Source: Sipunculus nudus
Taxonomy: Eukaryota > Annelida > Sipuncula > Golfingiida > Sipunculidae
DNA length: 64,000 nt
Direction of reading: 5' to 3'
Assembly (NCBI GenBank): GCA_026874595.1
Contig: CM049316.1
Span: 73,685,176-73,749,175, forward strand
Positions 37,101-49,120 of the stretch are shown piece by piece. Made by a program: the position numbers and the translations under genes. How positions within the stretch are numbered: position 1 is the stretch's first letter; each line of letters begins with the position of its first letter. A model generated the notes under the pieces. That model did no database searches. It was not told the DNA's origin and saw nothing but the letters and a program-made list of their open reading frames with translations.

Positions 37101-38989
37101 CTTTTCAAATATAGTATACACACTGTTGGTTGAATGAGGGACAAACAATATCATTATGCTAATTACAATCTAAGCTTTAATTTATTCCTGGAATTAATAG
37201 TCAATTTCACACCTTGTGAAGTTTTTACTCTTCTCAAGGAAGGAATTACTTATCTGATGAACATCCACAATTTCATAGCAATACACCACTTTGTGGACAC
37301 AATTAAATGTGCACTTTAATCATTGTAACCCTGGTGGTAAATACAAAATCTAAAATGTAGCATAGCCAAGAATAAAATGAAATACAGAAAATTATAACAT
37401 TCATCTAGTTAATGCATCATCTAGGGGGGGGGGAGGGTGTGCAGGGCAGAGAAGAAGCCTGCTAGTAGTGGCCCAGCTGAGCCAAGACAAGCTGCCTGGG
37501 GTGGGTTACATAATGCAAGTAAAGGCTTTACTACTAGGTGGGCTAGATGTCAACAACACTTGACATGGTGTATGAAAACTTGAATAAAAGCTACTCTTTT
37601 CAATCAATTCCTTTGAAATTTCAGATTTTAAAAGATTAAATCCTTATGTATATATGCTGTGAAAATTAAATCAACAGTGCTTACAGAAAAAAAACATGCC
37701 ATTGCCAAAGCTGGACAAAATTAAGGGTATTGATTTTTTATTTAAGCTAATAACTTGAAAAATTTGCAAAGTTCAGATATAATTTTGGGTAAACAAGGGA
37801 ATCTTGATTAAATAAAGTTATATTCCTGACAAAAAGTCTCCAGCTTCAGCAATTCTCATCTAAGGTAAGTAAATATATTTCTTGATTTTTTAAAAAGTGC
37901 ATTATGTTTGGGCCCATAACTTAAAAATTTAAAAAAAAATACACAATACTGACATCATTTCTGGCATGTGCATAGCAAATGTATAGAAAAATATGTATAT
38001 TATATATGATCAAAGTCAGATCAGTGGTTTTGATATGAGGCAGTCTTAAAGTGTAACAATGGGGTTTTAATGGAAAAAATGAAGTTTTTCATTGATATCT
38101 CGAAGGAATTAAGTCCTAGTGAACAAATTCTTGGCATGGTAGGGGATTTTGGAGAAATCCAACTGTATGCCAAATTTAAGGAACTTAGAGCTGAATCTGG
38201 GGAGCTGAGCTCTAGCAAACTGCATAACACCTGCTTGATGTAAACAATATGTTACATGGTGCTTGAAAACTTGATTAAAATTTACAGTTTTTGATCAACT
38301 GGTTTCAAATTTTTGGTTTTAACAGTTGAAATGCTAACAAAAACATGCTGTAAAAATTAAATCCACAGTACTTACAGTAAAAAAAAACGTGCCATGGTCA
38401 AAGTTGGGCAAAATTTAAGGTACCAATTTTTTATTTTTATTGATATTTTAAAAAATTTAAAAGATTTTAATCTAATTTTGGGTATACAATTTAATTTTGA
38501 TTAATTAAAGTTATATTACTGGAAAAAAAGTGCTTAGCTTCAACAAGTTTTGTGTTAAGTGATAAAATTTCTTTCCTGATTATTTACAAAATGCATTATG
38601 TTTGGGCCCATAACTTTTTTAAATTATATAATACAGACCTAATTTCTGGCATGTACATAGGAATTATATAGAGGATTATTTATAGGAAATATGAGGAAAA
38701 ACAGATGAGTGGTTTTGATATTAGGCAGTCCTGAAGTGTGAAAATAGGTTTTTAATAAAAAATTGAGGTTTTTCCTTAATTTCTCAAAGGAATGAAGTCG
38801 CAAAGACCCAGTTTTCGTCTTGGTAGGAGATCTTGGGAACATCTAACATTATGCTGAATTTTGGATTCCTAGGTCTTACGGTTTCAAAACGTGCCACATC
38901 TACGGACGGACGGACGGACAGACGGACGGACGACGGACAATGGACCACGACTATAGCTCAGATGACTTATAGTCAGCTGAGCTAAAAAA
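34162..38989 (+). mobile_element. Composite A/B-type element with four family B cores (4.8 kb)
   Basis: The 5' end is AAACAAGGGACCTATGGGTC followed by GACGCTCAGCTG (34162-34195). The 3' end is an ACGG microsatellite (about 38902-38937) and hairpin TAGCTCAGATGACT / AGTCAGCTGAGCTA (38954-38984) with AAAAAA. Inside are four diverged family B cores at about 35440-35990, 36120-36670, 37640-38180 and 38350-38880. Each has AACGTGCCATGGTCA-like, TTGGGCAAAATTTAAGGTA, TTTGGGCCCATAACTT, TGGTTTTGATATTAGGCAGT-like and GGAGATCTTGGGGACATC-like blocks. Cores 1+2 and 3+4 share the same junction (GAGCTGAATCTGGGGAGCTG), so a two-core unit was duplicated. Single insertion versus several nested ones is unresolved. 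Confidence 0.65.
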
Positions 38990-39130
38990 TCACAGAAACT
39001 GCCCTGGCAAAAGGATTTCTAAAATGGCTACCTGGCAGACATAATGGTTTTCTGACAAGTCTGACATTTGATATCACATATCCTCCAATAAGAAACTAAA
39101 CTTGTAGCAATTGCTTCAAAGAATGTAATA
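38990..39130 (+). repeat. Dispersed repeat G, unit right of the 34.2-kb element
   Basis: Partner of the block at 33860-34160 (see there). Confidence 0.5.
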
Positions 39131-39859
39131 GTTATGAACGTCCAAAACAATTCAAAAGGCATGATCAGGTTGGAGAGCTCTCATATCAGATTTATGAACA
39201 TGCAAATGTAAAAAGTGCAAGTCCAATTTGTTTTAATTATCAGCTTGCTATTCAATGGGGTCAGCAGGGTAGGTAAACTGCAAAACCTAAAAGAAAAGAA
39301 ATGCAGAAAGCATCACTAAGAGTCTTGTAATCAAATAAAGCCATCCTAAATCCAGGTACAGACCCACATATTATCAGAACAAACACTTGCTGGTATATCT
39401 GATGATTTGTATAATAATATTCAGATATCTAGAAAACTAAGTTTATTGCTATGATTCCATGATATATACTGCAACATGTTCCCATCATTTTATAAATCAG
39501 TAGCTAAACCATAAAACTCTACTCTCATAGTCTTAATGCCTGGCCAAAGCATTCCGGCAACAGTGTTTTTGTTATGCACTAATGATATATCCTTATCACT
39601 CCATGAGCTGATACAAAAGGGAGTCATATATCACAAGTGTCACTGACAATTATGGGCACATAGTGAGATGTACCAGTTGTGAGTGCCATGGTTATATATA
39701 CAAGAAAACAAGAAAAATAGAGATGGTCTACAAAATAAGTTATTGTGAACATCCCTGACCTATGACCTTGGCCTTTTGCCCACATATCAACTGCATTCTT
39801 TCTAAATGATGGGTAACTACTAACCACTTACATCTGGCCGGGTGTAATTACTTGGCAAC

Positions 39860-40833
39860 CAATGAGTGAATAACTTAGACCTGCAACCTTTAACCTCCTG
39901 ACCAGCTGACCTAAAATCAATTAGTTATTTCTTCATGCAAAAAGACCCATAAATATGAAGTTTGAATCTAATTCAGTGATGCACAGATGTGGCATATGTG
40001 AAAGACTGAAGGTTTGGGTTGAACATTTTCACTTGAAATATGTTCACAAGTATTTAGAACAATATTGTGACCTTGACCTTTGACCTTTTGAACTCAACAT
40101 CAATAGGCTTCTTCTCCTATTGGTAGGTAAGTGATATATGACAGATGGAAAGTATAAATTGAAAAGTTTGCCTTAAAATGACTCCAAACAAGAAGAGGGT
40201 GCTGTGAACTTGACCTTTGTCCTCAAAATCAACAAGTCTTTCCCCTGTTATATCAGTGCTGAAAGGTTTGGAATGAAAGGTCTAGCTTGAAATGTGTCCA
40301 TAACCTTTTCAAAGAAGTGGATCTTGTGACCCTGACCTTTGACCTTGTGACCTCAACATCTATAGGATTCTTCTCCCACTTAGTAGGTGAGCTATATGTG
40401 AAAGATCAAAGAATTGGGATGAAAGGTTTGGCTTAAAATGCATCCTGAGGCTTTTCAAAGAAGTTGGTTCTGTGACCTTTGACTTTGTGACCTCAAAATA
40501 ATTATGGTTCTTCCCCTGTTGGTAGGTGAGCTGTATGTGAAAGATGGAAGGTTTGGGATGAAAATTTTGGCTAAAAGAATTATTTCTGGGGGTGCAAACA
40601 CACCCCATAACTTCGAGAATATAGGTCGCAGTGACCTAATTTCAGGTTTGCAAGGAGATCTTTTTAGAACCTCTAAGACTGCAAAGGGTTCATGGCCCTA
40701 GCCCCTACGGTTACGATTTGTACCCTGCTAACGGACAGACGGCCGGCCGGACGGACAGCCGGACAGACGGAAGGACGACGGACAAAGACCCAAGGCTATA
40801 GCCCAGCATGACTAAAAGTCAGCTGAGCTAAAA
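39860..40833 (+). mobile_element. Chimeric element: family C-like core with an A-type 3' end
   Basis: The core is C-like: GTGACCTTGACCTTTGACCT (40069-40088), with a further GACCTTTGACCTTGTGACCT copy near 40336, and GTAGGTGAGCTATATGTGAA-type blocks. From about 40600 it switches to the family A end: GTGACCTAATTTCAGGTTTG, TACGGTTACGATTTGTACCC, a degenerate ACGG microsatellite (about 40732-40783), then hairpin TAGCCCAGCATGACT / AGTCAGCTGAGCTA (40799-40830) and AAAAAA. The 5' end was not located. It shows that core and terminus are exchanged between families. Confidence 0.75.
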
Positions 40834-43800
40834 AAACTTTCAGTTTAGAGAGTCAGCTTGGTCATGAATATTATATACATACATAAATATATATATATAT
40901 AATATTCTGGTATATAACAAGTATACCTATACAATAGCTGGCATATACCAGGACTTATGAAAAAACACCTGCATGAATTAGAACTCAATACTGTGCCTCC
41001 TGTAGTGTGACTGTGATACTGAAAATAATACAATGGTTTACTGTGACAACAATAGTATCAGAAGCCATAAAAGGACTCTACAACCATGCAGTTGTGAGTG
41101 TAGAGCTAAATTGGCATTACAGACTTTTTCTTTGACCTTATCTATTTATGACCAACCTCAACAAACAGTCAATCAACAATAAATCATTCAACAGTGGCCA
41201 TTTTTTTCCCTTTCCCCACAAATATGTGTTATCTTTAAAACATTTAAATCACTTGGAATGTTTAACTTACTTGCCCATGTACTGCTAGATCAAACAACAG
41301 AATGAACTTTTATATGCATGTATGAGGCTGTTTTTTCTTTTCTAGTTGTCTGACAGACTGAGTAATGACCAACACTGACTGGGTCACTAATGCCTAATGA
41401 CAAATAATGGCATAACATTACTTATGACAGCAAACTTTGAGGTGAATCTTTAGTTTCAACAGAAAGATCAACTGATCCTGAGTAGGCCATCGGCTTACAT
41501 GGCTAAAGGTCTCTTGTTACTCCACCAAAGACAATATAGAAATATTGTTAAAACCCAGATAATGACTCTTGACATTACAACACCAGGTCATGAGTTTCAT
41601 AATTATTCAAAGCCTCAGGTATAGAAAACAAAACTCCTCAAGACTTAATAAACATTTGTGTTTATAAACACATTCTTACAGATTATATTTGCATGGTTTC
41701 CTTCTTCTTCATCAAGAACACAGTGACCACCTACATGACTTATGTAGAAAATCTTGATCCTAGAGGCAGAAGAACGAAATCTAATATTTTTTTTGTATAA
41801 GATGATACAATTTCAGTATTACAGAGTTACTATAATAAGATTCATGTCGGTCAGACATTACCCCTTAACCAATGCTGTAAGCAATATGTTTAACATGTAA
41901 GCAATTCAGTTGAGCCAGTTGGTATTTTAAAGAGATAATTACACAATACACTGAGAAAATAAGTAAGAAAAATATCAAAACATATTTTGACTGAATTTAA
42001 TGACACGAGAAGTATCTGAAAATAAATCTCATACTTAAATTAAAAAGAAATTAAAAATATTTACCATTAAGTAAAATATATCCTCAGGCTACATTATACA
42101 AAAGCTAAGATCAAATGGAAGAACGAAGTATGTAAAAATGTGATGATAATTTTATTTTGGAATTTGTAAACTAAATAGAAAAATATCTTTACCAGTATAC
42201 AATGTACAAGATTAAACTTAAAGAATGTATTATTTTCTTATTCCCTAAAATTTTCATAAACAAAAGATTATGCCTTAAAACATATACACTCTTCATGAAA
42301 ATGGTTATTGGTGTAACAGACTGAAGCATTTTTATGGTCTGAGATGTGTTCAAATCAATGGAAACTTTGCTACAAAGAGCCCATGAACACATTTTCAAGC
42401 AAATTAGTGAGAGCTGAGGCATCTGTTGGCTCTTGAAATCTTCCGCCATTTGCATTAACCACCAATTAAACCAATACTTCTACACCATTGGGATATTCAC
42501 AGTCAATTGTATTTTACAGGTTGTTCTTATAATTATGCCCAAATATCGACATAAATGGATAACTGGATATATGATTATCTGAAAGTCCATTCAAATAAGG
42601 CTTCTTAATAGTCAGCCCTAATTTGAAGTGGAGAAAATAAAAATTACAAGCCTACAGAATGTCCTGTTTTAGACATGTCATCTCCTTGAGGTGTTAACAA
42701 GAGGAAGAGTTGTTATTTAACAGGAAACATTGAATATAAACTTCCTACTTGGTGTTTATTTTCTTTGGGTAGCTCGTTTTTACAGAACCAATTACTCCCT
42801 TGTATTTTTTTCCTGTCGCTTTTCTTAACAAGGAGCATGTGTTGAATGAATCATTTATTTCTTCTCCTTTTGAAGCTGATTATCAGTGGCAGGGTCCTGT
42901 CTCTTCCAGGCTGGGGCTGATTTATACATTGCTCTTCTACAAAACCTTGTCTTCCTACACAGACAAAACACTCTTGCTTCCCCATTCATAAAACTTATCC
43001 CATATCCATCTCTAATCAATACAGCTTAATCAATGGACAAATTTGTTTTCTTGGATACTCTTACCAACTTACTGCTACTAACTGTCAGACTGTGCTTTCT
43101 TATATGAACCCTTTCTATCCAAGAGCCAACTAAATGTCAGACAGTATATCATCTACCTTAAAGCATGTCTTGTATAATGTGATATATGTGTCACATATAA
43201 AGTCCTGCAGGACTAAACATTCATACAGACTAGCAAATCCTTGTATTTATGTGGTAGGTTAATTCTTAAGTATTTAATTGCAACAGCAGGCTAAATTTCT
43301 CACCCAATAAACCTGGTAGCAGACAAAACTTGAGAATTAAGGGGATAACTTCCTCAAAATGCTATAGCAGATTTCACAATTAACTATCATGACGAGCTTT
43401 GCCATCCTTCAGATGACCACAGATAAATACTTCTTGATTACGGTATGATCACATATTTTAACTGGCAAAGTAATTTTGAACTTTCTCTATAATCTGCAAA
43501 AAGCTGTCCATGGGAAATCTTACCAGCATATTTCCATACATGTTTATTCAATCAAAATCTTTTTCATGACCCATCTGAGAGTTTTTCAGCATGCTGCATA
43601 ATTAATCTGCAGTATTACCGGTATATAGTATGGCACAGTATGATAACAGCAAATCCATGTTTCACTTTTATCATAGATTTAACTTTAAACAAAAATGAAG
43701 ACAATAAACCTTGTAGTTTTGAAATGTTCAATGTAGCATTACCTCTGTCATCCAGACTTTACTTGTATTTTCATGAGAAAATCACACAACCCTTGTGCAA

Positions 43801-44760
43801 CAATTAGCCCTGTATAGATAATCATAAACAATATTTTGTGTTTTGTGACGCATGGGTCAATGATAATTAAATTGTGTTAAGTGACTTAACATCTTAAAAT
43901 TACCTGAAAACAATGATTTAAAATGTACCTAATTGCATTTTAACAGTTTTTAAAGTGCAAGATAAACTACATGTACTTGGGCATGATTTGAACTGATATC
44001 CCCAGTACTTGAAAGACTTCTTTGGTCCATAAGAAGCTTTGGTTCATTTCATCATGACGTTTTGACTGAAAATATATGAAACAGTGACCTCCTCCACTAA
44101 CAACCATTGCATATAGCATGTTGACACATTATAAGTAAAACTAATGCTCATCATTTACACACACCATCTCACATGACAGCCAATAAAGTATCAAGTGACA
44201 CTTTCTCTTGACCCTTACAATTCGTAGTACAGTAAATATGATCTGACACAAGTTGTGTTTAACATAGGTCCATGCCATGTTGGTAGCATTGCAAGGTTAT
44301 TGAATGAGATACAGATGACCTATGATTTTGTTGCCTTCTGGATTTCAGCTTTATATATCTATGATTTGGGAATAATCCAAATATATTAGATACATAAGAC
44401 TGGATCTCTGAGGATCTTGAGAGATTTCACTAAGCTGCATTCAAAACTTTGTCTTTCAACTGCGAAGGCATATAAGGCTACATTCTACCCCCTCATAATT
44501 TAACTGAAGTGTTATGATTTTCATTCGGTCCATAAAACATTTATAGTCTGACAAGCAATAACCTAATATGGGAGGAGATGTGTGACATTATATATAATGC
44601 AGGGGTCCACAAATCATGTTAGGAAACATTTATGAACTAAAAACAAAAAGGTTTAACAAAAATATTTATAGGCTGTCTTTGATGTGGTAAAGGATTTGTC
44701 TTGTTAGAGGCAGTATACAATGATTTATAATCCTGTTGTGAATTGGCATCAGCGACGAAA
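40834..44760. other. Intron 1 sequence without recognised features
   Basis: AT-rich, single-copy-looking sequence. GTGACGCATGGGTCA near 43847 recalls the A/B 5' end but lacks the following GCTCAGCTG. Confidence 0.5.
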
Positions 44761-44773
44761 CAAAATATTCATT

Positions 44774-44799
44774 GGGGGGGGGGCATAGTAGACATATGT

Positions 44800-44839
<40 letters not shown>

Positions 44840-44875
44840 GGCCATGGCCTGACCCAAATGGAAGGGGGGGGGGGT
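44774..44875. repeat. Poly(G) and (AT)n microsatellite cluster
   Basis: A G run at 44774-44783, an AT dinucleotide run at about 44801-44836, a CATGGCCATG palindrome, then a second G run at about 44864-44873. Likely unstable in length. Confidence 0.9.
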
Positions 44876-45104
44876 GCAGTAATTAAGCGGATGCGAGGAT
44901 ATGGAAAAGTTTGTAAAACTGTATGTATACTTCTACTTCTGGTGCATATTTGAGTCATTTATTGGTCAATGCTTACTTAGAAAAAAAATAAAAAAAGATT
45001 ATATCAACTTTGCAATATTTTTTTTTGCACCTCAATTCCTAGAGGAGCTGCTGTGCTGCCATTTATGGATGAAATCACACATATGAACAAGCACATACTT
45101 ATTA

Positions 45105-46097
45105 AACTAGAATACGGGTAGTTGACAAGCAACTACATGTATCCGCCAAAATCAGAGAAGGACGGGTGAAGTGAGGCATGGATTAAGTGGCAAGGGGAAA
45201 TAAAGTTACATGTGTTACATATTAGAATGGATCTCTGCCACATAAACATGATTGTAGGTGGTGCCACCTGTTATTTGAACAAGAAACTATCCAAGATGTA
45301 TACACATGCAAAATTTCATGTGGAAAAGTTAAACCACTGCAGAGATATGAGTGATTTTATCCCACAGCAGACAAACAAATGGACGTTGTGCAAAAATGGC
45401 TGCAGGTGGCGCCACCATTTTTGTGTATGTTATAAAGCTATCCAAGGTCTACATTTGCTACATTTTTTTCCTGATTGGTCAAACGGTTCCAGAGATAAAA
45501 GCATTAATGTCTGCAGCGTGAACGTGAATGTAGGTGGCGCCACCTGTCATAAAAATTTAAGAAAGCTATCCAGGAAGTAAAAGCATGCCGAATTACAGGT
45601 AATTTGGTCAAACCACTGCAGAGATTTGAATGATTTTTAACCCAAGGCAGACAAACAGATAGACGCTGTGCAAAAATGGCTGCAGGTGGCACCACCATTT
45701 TTGTGTAGGTTTTTAAGCTATCCAAGGGCTATAGTTGTGTATTTTTTCCTGATTTGTTGAACAGTTCCCAAGATATGAGCTTGGATGTCTGCAGCGTTAA
45801 CGTGAATGTAGATGGCCCCATCTGTCATAAAATCAAGAAAGCTATCTAGGAAGTAAAAGCATGCCAAATTACAGGTAATTTGGTCAAACCACTGCAGAGA
45901 TTTGAGTGATTTTTAACCCAAGGCAGATGAACAGATGGACACTGTGCAAACATGGTTGCAGGTGGCGCCACCTTTTTTTGTGTATGTTATTAAGCTATTC
46001 AAGGGCTACATTGATGTAAATTTTTTTTCCTGATCGGTCAAACGGTTCCCGAGATAAAACATAGTATCCGCAAAACTTTGTTTTGGCGGATACAATA
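45105..46097 (+). mobile_element. Family D Helentron-like element, copy D1 (1.0 kb)
   Basis: The 5' end CTAGAATACGG is followed by hairpin GTAGTTG-ACAAG-CAACTAC (45118-45136), then subterminal repeat GTATCCGCCAAAA (45139-45151). The 3' end is TTTTGGCGGATAC (46081-46093), the exact reverse complement, which pairs with GTATCCGCAAAAC (46064-46076) to make the terminal hairpin; ACAATA follows. The core is an about 278-bp higher-order repeat carrying two palindromes each: one series at 45257, 45533 and 45812, the other at 45405, 45685 and 45961, with GGTGGCGCCACC as consensus. It has no recognisable coding capacity. It shares CTAGA, CATAGTATCC and GGATACAA end strings with family C. Confidence 0.88.
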
Positions 46098-46244
46098 ACT
46101 AGGTCTAGATATTGCCTACAAATTTCATATAGCAACATTGCAATATGTGGCAGTGTATTGTGATACTATCATTCTATCAATTTACAGGAAATAAGTGTGT
46201 TTTCTTTTGTAATATACTATAATACATAGATATATAAATATATC

Positions 46245-46515
46245 ATGGCCAATGGCCAATTGACATTTAGACTGCACCAAACCACCATCCAGATCTGGTC
46301 TGGAGTAATTCCTGATTGGTCCAGAAAGGATCCTGACTGGGATTCAATCTTGCCTAAATCCCAATCTTCAATTTATGACATAAAGAATGACTCCTGTCTA
46401 ATTGGTGCAAGGTCATGGGACTTTGGCTGGCCCAGATCGAAATAAGGGTGTAAATGCCGAACCAAATCCTAATCAGGATTTGTCTGGACCAATAAGGTCC
46501 AGATTGGTCATATAA
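46245..46515. repeat. Dispersed repeat J, copy 2
   Basis: Contains CCAGATCTGGTCTGGAG, CCTGATTGGTCCAGAAAGG, ATCAGGATTTGTCTGGACC and AAGGTCCAGATTGGTC. These strings are partly mutual reverse complements, so the block can fold back. It is related to 30200-30335. Confidence 0.55.
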
Positions 46516-46574
46516 AATCTGATGTCACCATAATTATAAGTATTATTATTATTTCACACAGAAAAGATGTAAAA

Positions 46575-46690
46575 ACTAGAATACAGTTAGTCAACAAGCT
46601 ACTTGTATCTGCTGATATCAGAATGGTATGGATAAAGTGAGGCATGATCATGTGGTAAGGGGAAATAGAGTAAAATGTTTTGCAGACTTG
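46575..46690 (+). mobile_element. Family D 5' end fragment (D2)
   Basis: AACTAGAATACAGTTAGTCA..GTATCTGCTGATATCAGAA, then GTGAGGCATGATCATGTGG and AAGGGGAAATAGAG, align with the first 110 bp of D1 (GTGAGGCATGGATTAAGTGG, AAGGGGAAATAAAG). The 5' hairpin is degenerate. GTATCTGC matches the GCAGATAC at 50929-50936, so this may be the 5' end of a disrupted element whose 3' end is there. Confidence 0.65.
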
Positions 46691-46900
46691 CAGTATTGAT
46701 GGGGTGTAGCCATGAAAACATGACATTCAGGCCTTCTAAAATAAATTGATAGGGGCCTGCCAATCATGATACAAGTCATAACAGAACACCCAATCTATGG
46801 GTCAGATCACAATATTTGCTGTCTTGTAGTATTGGACATCAGGGGCTTAATTTGCTCAATAATGAAGAAAAATGTTGTTACACAAAATTAATCACATTAA

Positions 46901-48240
46901 CTAGACATTTCTTGGCACCGCAGGTGCCAGAGTATCCCCAGACATAGTAGGCCCCCCCCCCCCCCTTAAGAATAGTCCCCCATTTTTAGCAGCATATACT
47001 GACACTTGGCATATTTATTGTTTCTTCCATCTAACAATCCACAATTTTGTTGAAGATGTTGGTCCTGTGACCTTGAACTTTTTAAAGATGTGTCCTGTGA
47101 CCTTGACATTTGACCTCATGACCCCAAAATCAATTCGGGTCTTGCTTTTCCAATGGGGCATATGCAAGTCAAGTTTGAAATCTATACATCAATAAAGCAG
47201 GAATTAACATCCAGGAACTGGATTATCATTCAGGACAAGTTTGAAATCTATACATCAATAAAGCAGGAATTATCATCCAGGAACTGGATTATCATTCAGG
47301 ACACAGTTTGAAAATGCATCCACAATCTTTTTAAAGATGTGTCCTGTGACCTTGACCTTTGACCTCATGACCCCAAAATCAATTGGAGTCTTGCTTTTTC
47401 AATGGGACATATATAAGTCAAATTTGAAATCAATACATCAATAAAAGCAGGAATTATCATTCAGAAACAAATTTTTGACAGATAGCTCCTGTGGCCTTGA
47501 CCTTTGACCTTGTGGCCCCAAAATTTATATGGATCATTCACTATTGGCAAGTGAGCTATATATTCAAGATGGAAGACCTGGGATGAAAGTTTACTATAGT
47601 GGTGGGCCATACATAAGTCATGTTTGAAATCCATATGGCTATCAATACTGGAGATATCAAAAGAGGTGTGTGATTTTCACCATATATGGCAATATTCAAG
47701 GTCAAGGCCACTATCATAGGAAAGGTCATGACCCCAATTTAAATAAACATCATCCCATAACCCATATATTATATATACCTATGTATATGCATAATATAAA
47801 AGAAATCTGTCCATTAGTTTTTTACTTATAATGCTCACAGTACTGTAAGGTGGCAATTCTGGTGGTATTAAACGGCACAAAAACAAGTAAAGAATAATAG
47901 GTGGCGCCACCAGTTTCTGGAACATGACAACCCTATCCATGATCTTCCATCAACTTGATTTTGGGATAAATCCATGCAAGATTTTTTGAGATATTAAAGA
48001 ATTTGTGCGATTTTCCCCAAAATTGGTCCTATTCAAGGTCAAGGACCTCTCCTAGTAAAGGTCATGACCTCATTTTAAATAGGCGTCGTCCTCTTACCCA
48101 TATCTATACATATACCAAGTTTGGTAAAGTTCCGTCAAATATTTTTTGGGTTATCGCGCCAACAAGATTTATATGCGGCGGTGGGGGCGGGGGGACCGGT
48201 ATGAAAACATAGTATCCCCCGACTTTGTCTGGGGATACAA
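46901..48240 (+). mobile_element. Family C Helentron-like element, copy C2 (1.3 kb)
   Basis: Same ends as C1: CTAGACATTTCTTGGCACC, hairpin GGCACC-GCA-GGTGCC (46914-46928), GTATCCCCAGAC (46932-46943) at the left; GTCTGGGGATAC (48227-48238) at the right, pairing with GTATCCCCCGAC from 48212. It has fewer 288-bp core units than C1, and one junction shows a small internal duplication (CAGGAACTGGATTATCATTC, twice near 47212 and 47277). The GGTGGCGCCACC module is at 47900-47911. A C run follows the left end and is longer than in C1. Confidence 0.88.
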
Positions 48241-48289
48241 TTACCTCCATTCTTCTCTATTGTACCAACTAGATTACAGACTGGAGTAT

Positions 48290-49120
48290 CAAGTGAGAGT
48301 CTGGCCGTGTTGAATGTAGCTGACGGGGGTCATAAAACTCCCTGCCCAAAGGCAAACAGATATGCTGCTCATAAGCTCAGCGCTAATTGATGCAGTGTGA
48401 GAGATCCTCCTTCGGCGAGACTTCAGAACATCTCGTAAATTCCCGGCTCCGGTAAACATGGGCGATAATACTAGAACAACGCTGTCAGTGACAGAGCGGG
48501 TGATGGCTAACCGTTATCCATCAAAATGAAAGTCATCAGGTCATAAATGTCAAAATATTTAGTTATCGACGGAATACTATAATATAAGGCTAATTATTAA
48601 TATATGTCAGAAGTGTGGGAACTGATGTAATTTTTTATAATTCAGAAGTTATTCAGGGAAAGTAAGGTTTACTTTTACCAGTTGTCCGTCATGAATCACG
48701 GCAGAAGTTGATGCAGAGTAACTGCATCTATCCCAAAATCGATTCTGTGATTCCTCAACACAAGACCTCTCTAGATATATTTGTAACGCATAATTCTTAA
48801 CTAAACAAACCATTTGCGCATTAATAATTCCGGTCAATGTTATTCCAGTGATTTGCCGCTCAGTTACTGGATATATTGCTCTCCACTTCAGCGAGCTACA
48901 GCGGACAGCGGAAGTAGCAGACTGGCTTTATCAAAGGCCATGCCGCCACTGCGCCTGACACCGCGGCACAATAGGCACACAATAGAGTTAATGGGCTTAT
49001 CAGGTCTTAATTGCAATTAGCGCACGACTGACACTCGAGGCTTCTGACAGTTGATACTCCAGTCAGTAATCTCCTTCATTATACTTACATCTGCACATAC
49101 AATGGAACGCCATTCATCGG
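48290..49120. promoter_or_regulatory. Candidate cis-regulatory block in intron 1
   Basis: A single-copy-looking stretch, richer in GC and CpG than the flanks. It contains the perfect palindrome TAATTGCAATTA (49008-49019), a paired homeodomain-type site, with GGGCTTATCAGG (GATA-type) just before it and further TAATTATTAAT and CATAAATGTC strings. No convincing exon was found. It sits directly right of C2. The regulatory role is inference from composition and motifs. Confidence 0.35.

Noticed and set aside
43840-43870. Another A/B-type 5' end (GTGACGCATGGGTCA)
   Set aside because: The diagnostic GCTCAGCTG string does not follow; too weak.
45212-45580. 122-codon plus-strand frame
   Set aside because: Lies within the family D satellite core and reads its repeats; not maintained in the next unit or in D2.
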